Positions 54,010 through 62,885 of a stretch of DNA of 64,000 nucleotides are shown here, piece by piece. The stretch is from NCBI GenBank assembly GCA_963851045.1, contig CAWKNC010000002.1, positions 496,001-560,000 on the forward strand, read 5' to 3'. A program made the position numbers and the translations under genes. Every line of letters begins with the position of its first letter. Within the stretch, counting starts at the first letter, position 1. A model generated the notes under the pieces. The model was not told the origin of the DNA and searched no databases. It saw nothing but the letters and a program-made list of their open reading frames with translations. This DNA is from WHSW01 sp963851045 (GTDB lineage: Bacteria; Actinomycetota; Thermoleophilia; Solirubrobacterales; 70-9).

Positions 54010-55334
54010 CAGTCGCGGGCGCTGTGGGCAACCGCCGTCGCTGGTTCACCGACGCCGTCGCAGGGAGTCTCGGCAACTTCCGGCGGGCTCGCCGGCGCCG
54101 TTGCCCTCGTGTCCGCCGGATTGCCAGCACGGCGCGAGAGCCAGACGAACGGCAGCGCGATGGCGGCGATTCCTGCGCTCAGGAGATAGGAGGGGGCGTA
54201 CCCCCACACGTCGGCCGACCGTCCCAGCACCGGCTGAGCCCAGACGCCGCCGGTCGAGCTCATCAGTGAGTCGAAGGAGAGGATCGTTGCGCGCTGCTTG
54301 GAGGGGATCATCCCGTTGATGTAGGCCTGGCGGATCGGCATGGTCGCGGCAAACAGAAGGCCCCAGACCACGATCAGGGCGATCACGGCCGCGAACGTCT
54401 CGATCACCCCGATGAGGGCGAGGACCACCACCCCCAGCGTCGCCATCGTCAGCAATGCCGATGTGCGTCGATGAAACAGGCGGCGGATGCGCGGAGCTGC
54501 GATGCCGCCGAGAATCTGGGCGCCCGCGACGATCGCGGCCACGAGACCGGCGATCGAGTACGCGGTGGGATCGCCGTACAGCTCGAGCAGGTACGGCTGC
54601 AGCGCGTAGAAGGCGTAGATGCCGACGCCTCCGCTGAACAGCGAGCTCACCATCAGCCACTTGACCGCCGGTACCCGCCATCCGTACTCGATCGAGTCCG
54701 ATGTGATCCGCCGCATCTCCGCCAGAGGGCGCTGTCCCTTCTCGGGCGTGAACCCGATGTCGTGCATCACCCGGAAGGCGACGACGAACATCACCACCAA
54801 GATCGCGGCTCGGACGACGAATGGAATCCCCAGGTTCGTCGCCTGAGCGATCAGGCCGCCGGCAACCGACCCGGTCAGCATCGCAATCCCCGAAACGATC
54901 TGCCCCTTGCCGAAGACGGCCTCGAGGTCGCCCGTGAAGCCGGTGGCGGTGAGCGCATCGACAAGCCAGGCCTCGACGGCACCGGAGAAGAAGGTGAATC
55001 CGAGGCCGAGGAACACCGACGAAAGCGCCCATGCCCAAAACGGTGCCTCCATCTGCCACAAGAGCACGTAGAGCCCGGTCGACAGCGCCAGGGTCACGGT
55101 TCCAAGCAGATAGGAGACCCGGCGACCGATGGTGTCGGCGACGATCCCGGTCGGCACCTCGAAGAGCACCATGCCCGCGGTGAAGAACGCGTTGGCTGCG
55201 AACGCCTCGACGTTCGACAGGCCCGCGTCGAGCAGGAAGATCGTGTTGATCCCCCAGATGAACGAGGCCGCCAGCGTGTTGCCGAGCATCAGCGTCAGGT
55301 ACGTGCGCTGGACCGAACGTGCGGTGGGGGTCAT
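54006..55334 (-). CDS. MFS transporter
   Basis: 442 residues with 12 predicted spans. Opening QRTYLTLMLGNTLAASFIWG, motif A-like loop VPTGIVADTIGRRVSYLLGT (about 61-80), and a central cytoplasmic loop with GFTPEKGQRPLAEMRRITSD. The second half includes PIRQAYINGMIPSKQRATIL. It resembles multidrug-type exporters. The start overlaps the stop of the acyl-CoA synthetase (ATGA), so both are transcribed together; export of, or resistance to, an organic acid is possible. Confidence 0.9.
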   Translation of the reverse strand: MTPTARSVQRTYLTLMLGNTLAASFIWGINTIFLLDAGLSNVEAFAANAFFTAGMVLFEVPTGIVADTIGRRVSYLLGTVTLALSTGLYVLLWQMEAPFWAWALSSVFLGLGFTFFSGAVEAWLVDALTATGFTGDLEAVFGKGQIVSGIAMLTGSVAGGLIAQATNLGIPFVVRAAILVVMFVVAFRVMHDIGFTPEKGQRPLAEMRRITSDSIEYGWRVPAVKWLMVSSLFSGGVGIYAFYALQPYLLELYGDPTAYSIAGLVAAIVAGAQILGGIAAPRIRRLFHRRTSALLTMATLGVVVLALIGVIETFAAVIALIVVWGLLFAATMPIRQAYINGMIPSKQRATILSFDSLMSSTGGVWAQPVLGRSADVWGYAPSYLLSAGIAAIALPFVWLSRRAGNPADTRATAPASPPEVAETPCDGVGEPATAVAHSARDC

Positions 55335-56771
55335 TGACGTCGCAGCTCTGCGCGTTTGATCTTGCCGCTGACCGTCTTGGGCAACTCATCGGCGAAATCA
55401 ACGATCCGCGGGTACTTGTATGGCGCAGTTGTCGCCTTGACGTGCTCCTGCAGCTCGCGAGCGAGTTCGGCGGACCCCTCCCCGTCGCGAAGGACGACCA
55501 CCGCGCGAACGACCGACCCGCGCTCGACATCGGGCGCGGCAACCGCCGCTGCTTCGGCGACGGCCGGATGGGTGAGCAGTGCTGACTCGACCTCGAACGG
55601 CCCGATCCGATAGCCGGCCGACGAGATCAGGTCGTCGTCGCGGCCCTCGTACCACAGGTAGCCGTCATCGTCGGCGCGCACAACGTCCCCCGTCGACCAC
55701 CACTCGCCAGCGAACGGCTCGTGGCCGAGATAGCGGCTGAAGAAGGTGGGACACGAGGCAACGCGGACCTCGAGCGTGTCGTCCGCGATTCGCAGATCGA
55801 AGCCCGGCAGAGCCTTTCCCATCGAGCCGTCCCGCACCGGCTCACCTACAAGATTGCCGGTGAGCTGCCCCGTCTCGGTCTGCCCGTACCCGTCGGAGAT
55901 CTCGAGGCCCACGTGCTCGCGAAAGGCGGCGATCACTTCCGGGTTGAGCGCCTCGCCGGCAGAGACGAGTCGACGAAGCGAGGGCACGGGGCCCAGCTGG
56001 GTGCGACGGGCGAGAACCCGATACTCGGTCGGCGCCTGGCAGAGGACGTTGACGCCCTCGCGATCGGCCATCCCCAGCCGCTCGGAAGGCTCGAACCGGC
56101 CCTCGACGAGCATCGCCGCCGCGCCGCACAGCCAGGGCGCCAAGAACACATTGCGCGTGGATTTCGACCAGCCGGTCGCGGTTGTGCACCACACCAGCTC
56201 GCCAGGCCGCGCACCAAGCCAGCGCTCGGCCTGCGTGCGGTTGCCGGGCAGGTAGCGCTGGGCATGCAGCGCAGCTCGGGGCTCCCCGGTCGTGCCGGAT
56301 GTGAAGACGATCAACGCAGGGTCCTCCGGATCGAGAGCGGCTACCGAGGCCGGCGTGTCCTGCGGTCGGTCCTCGTCGAGTGCGGCTGCGGACCTCGGCG
56401 AGGGTCATGACCTCGAGCCCGTCGGGGAGCTCGCCGAGCAGGGCTTCGTCGGCGACGCAGAGCGCCGGGTTGGCGACTCGTGCCCGCAGCTGGAGGTCGC
56501 CGCGGCGCAGCTGGGTGTTGCAGGGGAGGGCGACGGCGCCCATACGCCAGCAGGCGAGAAGGCTCAGGACCCACTCGAGCCGATTGCCGACGAGAGTCAT
56601 GACGACATCGCCACGCCCGACGCCCCGGGCGGCGAAGGCGCCCGAGAGGCCAGCCGACATCGCGATCAGCTCGCCGAAGTGCCAGACGCGACGCTCGCCG
56701 TCAGCCGAGAGCACCAGCAGCGCCGGCTTCGACGCCGGGAAGCTCTCGAGCAGGTCCGAAATCAGGTTCAC
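55331..56771 (-). CDS. AMP-forming acyl-CoA synthetase, frameshifted
   Basis: About 479 residues after correction; ANL superfamily. Motifs: FTSGTTGEPRAALHAQRYLP (P-loop), ISDGYGQTETGQLTGNLVGE (adenylate binding), WWSTGDVVRADDDGYLWYEG, RDDDLISSAGYRIGPFEVES (hinge) and catalytic Lys in LPKTVSGKIKRAEL. Near 56390 one extra base breaks the frame between LAEVR and AALDEDRPQDTPASVAAL. It resembles medium-chain or acetyl/propionyl-type ligases. The substrate is not predictable from sequence alone. The start is GTG 56771. Confidence 0.87.
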
Positions 56772-56801
56772 GCGGCCACAGTCTGGCGGGCCGAGCGACG
56801 G

Positions 56802-57194
56802 TTATCCCGTATCGGCGCAGTCGCGCGGCAGGGCCAGCGCCTGCGTCAGCGAGCCGGTTCCGCGGCGACCAACCTCGACCTTGAGGTCGACGTACGCGCC
56901 GCGACACGTCTTGATCGCAAAGTCGAGGACCTCGCGCTGGCGAGCGCTGAGGTTGAACTTGGCGACCGCGGTGTGCTTGCGAAAGCGCACGTTCTGCGGA
57001 CGGAGGTCGAACGGGTAGTCCGACGGATAGCCGTCGACAACGAAGTGGTTGCTGACCCGCGCCCGGGTGCCGCGGTTGGTGTCGACGCGGACCTTGATCT
57101 GCTTGCGACGCAGGACACCCTGCTCGGTCTCGGTGAGCAGGGTCAGGGTCGGCTTCGGCTTCGGCGGCTTGTTCGGCTTCGCGTTGGCACCCAC
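56802..57194 (-). CDS. Small secreted basic protein, N-terminus unresolved
   Basis: 130 residues from GTG 57194, with a Lys/Pro-rich start (NAKPNKPPKPKPTLTLLTET) and a compact basic body with two Cys (KTCRGAYVDL, LPRDCADTG). Upstream, signal-peptide-like pieces (ALIAAGSVGANA, and ALACLATLMVAGA) occur in different frames between 57195 and 57330. The real start was probably displaced by one or more indels, and the 236 bases to the ferredoxin gene then belong partly to it. I do not recognise the family. Confidence 0.5.
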   Translation of the reverse strand: MGANAKPNKPPKPKPTLTLLTETEQGVLRRKQIKVRVDTNRGTRARVSNHFVVDGYPSDYPFDLRPQNVRFRKHTAVAKFNLSARQREVLDFAIKTCRGAYVDLKVEVGRRGTGSLTQALALPRDCADTG

Positions 57195-57431
57195 GGATCC
57201 GGCGGCGATCAGCGCTGATCAGGATGCGATTGGGGTTGGCGGGGTCGATGACCACGATCACGCCCCGGCGACCATCAGGGTCGCGAGGCAGGCAAGAGCC
57301 GACCGTCACACGTCTCACACGCCATCGATGGCTACTGAGCGGAGCAGGTCGAGCCTTCACGGGCATCGAGCGCGCCGTAACCAAGATTCCGCGAGTTCGA
57401 TCGGACGCGGGCTGGCGACGAGCGGCGTCGC

Positions 57432-57697
57432 CTAGCGGCGCAGTTCGGTGCCGTCGTAGAGCTTCTTACACGACGGTTCCCGGTGCGGACTACCACCGTC
57501 CCGGCCGGCGCAGCCTCGAGGCAGAGCTCGCAGAGGACGCACTCGTCGAGGTTTCGGCGAACCACCTCGGTGCCGGAACCGCCGGCTTTGAAGATGTCCA
57601 CCGGGCAGACCTCCTCAAGCTTCTTCGCGATCTCGGGATCGGTCGCGGCCGCGCCGCTCACCTCAACGTCGATGAAGGTCCCGTCCTGGTCAGCCAT
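57432..57697 (-). CDS. Ferredoxin-family iron-sulphur protein, frameshifted 3' end
   Basis: About 88 residues after correction. Cys ligands lie in VCPVDIFKAG and DECVLCELCLEAAP, enough for one 4Fe-4S or 3Fe-4S cluster. The sequence runs to about TVVVRTGNRR, then one missing base near 57460 hides a typical end, KLYDGTELRR, with a stop at 57432-57434. As written, the frame continues to 57332. It starts 8 bases inside the end of sucD, so it is co-transcribed with the succinyl-CoA ligase genes and may serve a 2-oxoacid:ferredoxin reaction. Confidence 0.8.
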
Positions 57698-58601
57698 TGA
57701 TCTTCTCCTTGACCACGTCCGGGATCTCGTGAATGCGCTCGACGACCGGTATGCCGGCCGCCTCGAGGCGGGCGATCTTCTCGGTCGCCGAGTCCTCCTT
57801 GCCCTCGACGATCGTGCCGGCGTGGCCGAAGCTCATGCCCTGCATCTCCTCGTCATCCATGAACTTGCCGGCCATGAAGGCGACGATCGGCAGACGTGAG
57901 TTGTTCTCCTCGCGCCAATCGACCAGCTCAGCCTCCATCCGTCCGCCGGGCTCGGTGTAGATGACGATTGCCTCGGTCTGCTCGTCGGCCTCGTAAAGCG
58001 GCATCAGCTCCGCGTAGGTCGAGCCGATGATCGCGTCGCCGCCGATCGAGATGGCGGTCGAGACGCCGAGGCCGGCGGCGGTCAGGGTCGAGGAAATCTC
58101 GGTGGTCATTCCGCCCGAGCGCGACATCACGCCGACGCTGCCGGGCTCGTAGGCCTTGGCGGCATCCTTCGCAGGACCGCCGATGCCGCCCATCTTGGCG
58201 ACGCCGGGAACGATCAGACCGAGGCAGTTGGGGCCGATGATGCGAGCGCCGCGCTCGTTGGCGAGCTCGACCATTTGGGCCACGTCGGCGCGCGGGATCC
58301 GCTCGGTGACGATGACGATCAGCTTGATGCCGTTTTCGATTGCCTCGAGCACGGCGTCCTTGGTGAAGGCGGGGGGGACGGTCACGACCGCGCCGTCGGG
58401 AGCCGAGCCGTGGTGCTCGACTACCTGCTCGACGGTGTCGAACACCGGCACGCCGTGAACGTCACGTCCCTTGCGGCCTGGCGTGACGCCGCCGACGATC
58501 TTCGAGCCGAAGTCGAGGCACTCACGGGTGAGGTTGACGGCCTCGCGACCGGTGATCCCTTGAACGATGAAGGTGAAGTCCTTGTCCAGCAGGATGCTCA
58601 T
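57690..58601 (-). CDS. sucD: Succinyl-CoA ligase alpha subunit
   Basis: About 303 residues from ATG 58601, which has an ideal ribosome site (GGAGGA six bases upstream). MSILLDKDFTFIVQGITGRE is the CoA-binding Rossmann start, ARIIGPNCLGLIVPG is the mid motif and the phospho-His lies in SFGHAGTIVEG (about 253-263). It makes succinyl-CoA or succinate plus NTP in the TCA cycle with SucC. As written, the frame is continuous with SucC (708 residues in all), but the perfect internal start and ribosome site argue for a separate gene. Confidence 0.88.
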   Translation of the reverse strand: MSILLDKDFTFIVQGITGREAVNLTRECLDFGSKIVGGVTPGRKGRDVHGVPVFDTVEQVVEHHGSAPDGAVVTVPPAFTKDAVLEAIENGIKLIVIVTERIPRADVAQMVELANERGARIIGPNCLGLIVPGVAKMGGIGGPAKDAAKAYEPGSVGVMSRSGGMTTEISSTLTAAGLGVSTAISIGGDAIIGSTYAELMPLYEADEQTEAIVIYTEPGGRMEAELVDWREENNSRLPIVAFMAGKFMDDEEMQGMSFGHAGTIVEGKEDSATEKIARLEAAGIPVVERIHEIPDVVKEKING

Positions 58602-59816
58602 GCGGCGTCCTCCGTCCTGGATCTTTCGGACGGCGATGCCCGCGGCGTCCCACATTGAGGTGTTGCGGTCGGCGTACTCGACCCCGTACTTGTCGAGGAT
58701 CTTGTAGCCCTCCTCCTCCCACGCGCCCGGGATGCGGAAGATCGCGATCGTCTCGCCAGGGTCCTTGCCGAGCTCGAGACAGGCCTTGATCACGCCGCGG
58801 GCGACGATGTCGACGCGGGTGTTGGAGACGATCGACATCATCACCGCGATCTTCTCGACCCCGTCCTTCTTCAGAACCTCCATCGCCAGTCCCTTCGACT
58901 TTGCGACCGAAGGGTTGCCACCGATCTCGGCGTAGTTGGCGGGTTTGCCGCCCTGGCTGCGGACGGCGTCGGTGAGCGTCAGCGAGCCGCCGCCGGCGCC
59001 GATCACCAGGCCGAGGTTGCCGCTGAAGCCGTGGTCCTTGCCCTGGATGACGCCGCGATGGTCGGCGGCGTCGATCGCCTTGACGTTGCGCTCGAAGTCC
59101 GATGGCTCGTAGAGCTCGCGTGGCTCTGAGAGGTCGACGCCGATCGACTCGAGCATCTTCTTGTGGCGCCCGACCGCCTCGTCCTCCATCTCCAGGTGCG
59201 CGTCGAGGGCGACGAACGAGCCATCAGCGAGCTTGGCCACCGGATTGATCTCGGCGAGCGTCATGTCGTAGTCGCGCTGCAGCCGGGCGAGCTTGGCGAG
59301 GATGCCGGTCGCGCGGTTGAGCTCCGACCCGGTCATGCCGCAGCGAGCAACCGTCTGCTTGGCCTCGAAGTCGGCGATCGGGTGGAGGTTCGAGAGATGG
59401 CCGCGGCCAACGTGCTCGGGATGCTCCTCGGCGACCTGCTCGATATCGATCCCGCCCATGTCGCTGAAGAGCATCATCGGGCGCTTCGCCCGGCCATCCC
59501 AGAGCACGGCGGCGTAGTACTCGTGCGCGACCTCCGCCTTGGGGTCGACCAGGACACCGACCGGCATGTGACCGCCGATCTCCAGCTCGAGGATCTCCGC
59601 AGCGTGCTCCGCGGCCTCGTCGGGCGTATCGGCGAACTTGACGCCGCCAGCCTTCATCCGGCCCCCCGTGAGCACCTGCGACTTGATGACGGTCGGGCCG
59701 CCGATCTCCTCGGCCGCCTTCCGGGCCTCGTCGGCGGTCGTGCAGAAGCCGTACTGCGTGACCGGGATTCCGGCCAGCTCGACGATCCGGCGTGATTCGT
59801 ACTCGTAGAAGCGCAT
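58598..59816 (-). CDS. sucC: Succinyl-CoA ligase beta subunit
   Basis: About 405 residues. An ATP-grasp domain (about 1-240) reads MRFYEYESRRIVELAGIPVT, then TVIKSQVLTGGRMKAGGVKF, AEINPVAKL and LDAHLEMEDEA. The C-terminal ligase domain carries GLVIGAGGGSLTLTDAVRSQ and NYAEIGGNPSVAKSKGLAME. Removing one G near 58608 gives the end AVRKIQDEDAA with a stop (58598-58600) overlapping the sucD ATG as ATGA, a standard sucCD layout. Read literally, the two subunits are fused. This divergent subfamily could also act on malate or other C4 acids. Confidence 0.87.
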
Positions 59817-59872
59817 GAGCGGCGCGGAAGGCTAGCGGGGGCAGCGCAAGCGCGTTGCGCTCGCGGTGGTGT

Positions 59873-61339
59873 TCAACGACCTACGGAGAACTTCAGCTTC
59901 GCCGGCTTGCGTTCGCGGTTGCCTGCCAGGTCGGTCGCGCTGACGACCAGCTTGTGGTCGCCGGAACGCAGGCGCGGCAGCTTCAGTGGCGAGCGGCACG
60001 GCTTGCGCTTGCGTCGATCGAGCTTGCAGGTGAAGTACGCGCCGCGCTCCTTGGAGCGAAAGCGAACCTTCGCCTTGCCCTTGCTTGGACGCTTTGCCTT
60101 CGGGCTTGGCGAACCGATCAGCTGCGTGTTCGGGGGGCGGACGTCGTCGTAGGAGAGATGGATGGCAACCTCGAGGCCCGACACGAGGAAGTCGGTACGG
60201 CCATCGCCGTTGAGATCGCCGCCATCGAGGTTGAATCCAGAGCCGTCTGGCCGCGGTCGCTCGGGGCTGGCGGGCCTCATGCTGATGCCCTCGGCACTCC
60301 CCTTGATCCAGTTCAGCAGCGATGGGTAACGACCGTTGTCAGGGAAGTTCTGGCTGACCGACCCGTTCAGCCCCATCGCGTCTTCGAACCCGTCATTGTC
60401 GAAATCACCGACGACCATGTCCTCGAAGGTGCCATCGGTCGCGACCGTAGTCGCCGGTAGCAGCGCCCCGGTTCCGTCGCCGGGTAGGAGGCTGACCGTG
60501 CCGTGCAGGGCAGGGTTCGAGGCCAGAACGTCGCCGGCCCCGTCCCCGGTGAACTCGCCGATCTCCGCTGCGAACCACGCGCGCTCGGCGGTCGGTCCGA
60601 CAAAACGCTGGACCCCGCTGCCGACCCCGACGTATGTCTCCAGCTCCGCGGGGCCCTCGACACCGCTTGGGTCCTCGGCCGCGACGATGTCGTCGCTGCC
60701 CCCGTTCAGGTTGCCGGCGGCGAGCCCGCCCCAAGCCGTCATCGGTCCAAGGCGAAGAGCCTGAGGCATGGTGAAGGTGCGGTTGTTGTTGCCCAGGGCG
60801 ATGCGGACTTCCTGGTCGTAGGCGAGTGCCAGGTCGACGTCGCCATCGGCGTCGAACTGCAGCGGTTCGATCTGCGAAACGCGCGCCGCGTCGATCTGCA
60901 GGGGATCGACAAGAGCGCCCGATGCCGTGCCGCGCAATGAGAGGAAGGTGACAGTGCTGCCGACCAGAACCTCGTTGGTCGCGTCGCCGTCGAGGTCGGC
61001 GAGCGCGAGGCTGATCGGCCGGATCTGCGGCCCGGAGCCGAGGCTGGTGTCGACCGGCGGCGCGAACTCGGCGCCGCCGAGGCCACGCAGGACGACGATC
61101 TTCTCGCCGCCGTAGTGGGCGATCACCACATCGTCGATTCCGTCGCCGCTGACATCCCCGATCTCCGCCGGCCCCGTGCCGACGACGCCAACCGGGGGCG
61201 GCGACTGCTCGTTGTAGAGGATCTCCTCCTCCCAGGCCACTGCCGCCGAGGCCAACGCGGGTGACGCGCAGGTGATCGCGAACGCGATTACGAAAGGCAA
61301 CCTCACCCTGTCCGACAGCAATCTCGCCCACCCTGCCAT
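59873..61339 (-). CDS. Secreted FG-GAP/VCBS-repeat surface protein
   Basis: 488 residues. Signal peptide about 1-32. A seven-bladed propeller-like series of FG-GAP calcium-binding repeats spans about 45-390, each with the DxDGD-type loop: IGDVSGDGIDDVVIAHYGGE, LADLDGDATNEVLVGS, VVGDFDNDGFEDAMGL and GGDLNGDGRTDFLVSG. A basic linker (KAKRPSKGKAKVRFRSKERG) and a C-terminal Ig-like domain with two Cys and VSATDLAGNRERKPA follow. It should bind calcium and act in adhesion or wall attachment. The C-domain resembles the end of the beta-helix protein at 15 kb. Confidence 0.88.
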   Translation of the reverse strand: MAGWARLLSDRVRLPFVIAFAITCASPALASAAVAWEEEILYNEQSPPPVGVVGTGPAEIGDVSGDGIDDVVIAHYGGEKIVVLRGLGGAEFAPPVDTSLGSGPQIRPISLALADLDGDATNEVLVGSTVTFLSLRGTASGALVDPLQIDAARVSQIEPLQFDADGDVDLALAYDQEVRIALGNNNRTFTMPQALRLGPMTAWGGLAAGNLNGGSDDIVAAEDPSGVEGPAELETYVGVGSGVQRFVGPTAERAWFAAEIGEFTGDGAGDVLASNPALHGTVSLLPGDGTGALLPATTVATDGTFEDMVVGDFDNDGFEDAMGLNGSVSQNFPDNGRYPSLLNWIKGSAEGISMRPASPERPRPDGSGFNLDGGDLNGDGRTDFLVSGLEVAIHLSYDDVRPPNTQLIGSPSPKAKRPSKGKAKVRFRSKERGAYFTCKLDRRKRKPCRSPLKLPRLRSGDHKLVVSATDLAGNRERKPAKLKFSVGR

Positions 61340-61395
61340 CCCGCGACACTAACCATCGCGTGCCTGCCGGGTCAAGGCCCGCATAGGATCAGTTG

Positions 61396-62775
61396 ATGGC
61401 TGGGCGCAATGCGGACGTGGTCGTCATCGGCGCCGGGCTCGCCGGTCTCGCGGCGGCGCGAACGCTACGAGCGCGGGGCCGCGAGGTCGTCGTCTTGGAG
61501 GCGCGCGACCGCGTCGGAGGGCGCACCCTCAACGAGCCGATCGGCGACGGCAAGATTGTCGAGATCGGCGCGCAGTGGGTGGGCCCCACCCAGGATCGGA
61601 TTCTCGCCCTGATCGCAGAGCTCGGGCTCGAGACCTTTCCCACCTACACCGGCGGGCGCAACACCTTCGAGCGTGGCGGTCGAATCAGCCACTACTCGGG
61701 GACGATCCCCCGGACGAACCCGATTGGGCTCGCGGAGGTGGGGATCGCGATGAAGCGGCTCAATTCAATGGCGGCCAAGATCCCGCCGGAGGCACCCTGG
61801 GCCGCGACAAACGCCCGGCGCTGGGATTCCGAGACGTTCGCGACCTGGATGCGGCGCAACGTCCGCACCGGCGTCGCTCGCGACATCCTGCGGCTGGCGA
61901 TCATCGGGGTCTGGGCGGCCGAACCAGAGGACGTCTCCCTGCTGCACGTGCTCTTCTACATCCGCTCGGCCGGATCGCTCGAGGTCCTCACCGATACCGA
62001 GGGCGGCGCTCAGCAGGATCGGATCGTCGGCGGCTCGCAGCTGATCTCGCTGCGGATGGCAGCGGAGCTGGGGGAGGGGGTGGTCGCGCTTGACGCCCCC
62101 GTGCGTGCAATAGCCCATGACGACAACGGCGTCATCGTGCGCTCGGATCGGTTCGAGGTCAGCGCCAAGCGGGCAATCGTGGCGGTGCCACCGATCCTCG
62201 CCGGCCGGATCATCTACGACCCGCCGCTCCCCGCGAGGCGCGATGGCCTATCCCAGCGAATGGCACAGGGCAGCGTCGTCAAGTGCATGGCGGTCTACGA
62301 GCGCCCGTTCTGGCGAGACCGGGGCCTCTCCGGGGCGATTACGAGCGTCAGCGGCCCGGTTTCTGTCGGATTTGACAACTCACCGCCAGACGGCAAGCCG
62401 GGCGTGCTGCTCGGGTTCCTCGAGGGTCGGGCCGCCCGCGACGCCGCTGACCTTCCCCGGGAGGAGCGCCGCAAGCTGGTGGCCGAGAGCTTCGGCCGAC
62501 TGTTCGGACCCGAGGCTGCGGATCCGATCGCGTACGTCGACCGTGCCTGGGGTGCCGACGAGTGGTCGCGTGGCTGTTACGGCGGCTTCTTTGGACCAGG
62601 CGGGTGGACCGACTATGGGCCGGCGCTGCGTGAGCCGATCGGGCCCATCCACTGGGCGGGTGCCGAGACGGCCGTTGTCTGGAACGGCTACATGGACGGC
62701 GCCGTGGGCTCGGGCCAAGAGGCGGCTGAGGCGGTGGACGCGTTTGCTCAATTGATTGGCCGAATTGCCACTTGA
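61396..62775 (+). CDS. Flavin monoamine oxidase family protein
   Basis: 459 residues from ATG 61396. FAD dinucleotide fold VIGAGLAGLAAARTLRARGR (about 9-28) with Glu of the second strand in VVLEARDRVGGRT. The MAO-typical ARDRVGGR box, the substrate segment RWDSETFATWMRR, QDRIVGGSQLIS, and the C-terminal FAD site IHWAGAETAVVWNGYMDGAV are present. The Cys that binds FAD covalently in mammalian MAO is absent (AETAVVW). It oxidises an amine to an aldehyde and hydrogen peroxide. Putrescine oxidase-like activity is possible. Confidence 0.93.
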   Translation: MAGRNADVVVIGAGLAGLAAARTLRARGREVVVLEARDRVGGRTLNEPIGDGKIVEIGAQWVGPTQDRILALIAELGLETFPTYTGGRNTFERGGRISHYSGTIPRTNPIGLAEVGIAMKRLNSMAAKIPPEAPWAATNARRWDSETFATWMRRNVRTGVARDILRLAIIGVWAAEPEDVSLLHVLFYIRSAGSLEVLTDTEGGAQQDRIVGGSQLISLRMAAELGEGVVALDAPVRAIAHDDNGVIVRSDRFEVSAKRAIVAVPPILAGRIIYDPPLPARRDGLSQRMAQGSVVKCMAVYERPFWRDRGLSGAITSVSGPVSVGFDNSPPDGKPGVLLGFLEGRAARDAADLPREERRKLVAESFGRLFGPEAADPIAYVDRAWGADEWSRGCYGGFFGPGGWTDYGPALREPIGPIHWAGAETAVVWNGYMDGAVGSGQEAAEAVDAFAQLIGRIAT

Positions 62776-62885
62776 CCGCTAGCACTTTTGGCCGCCGGGT
62801 AGGTAACAATGCAGGTCCCTGCCCCAGAGCGGACCAGCGCCTCGGAGGAGGCGCGAATTGACCCATTGAAGGAGTGAAGCGCACC

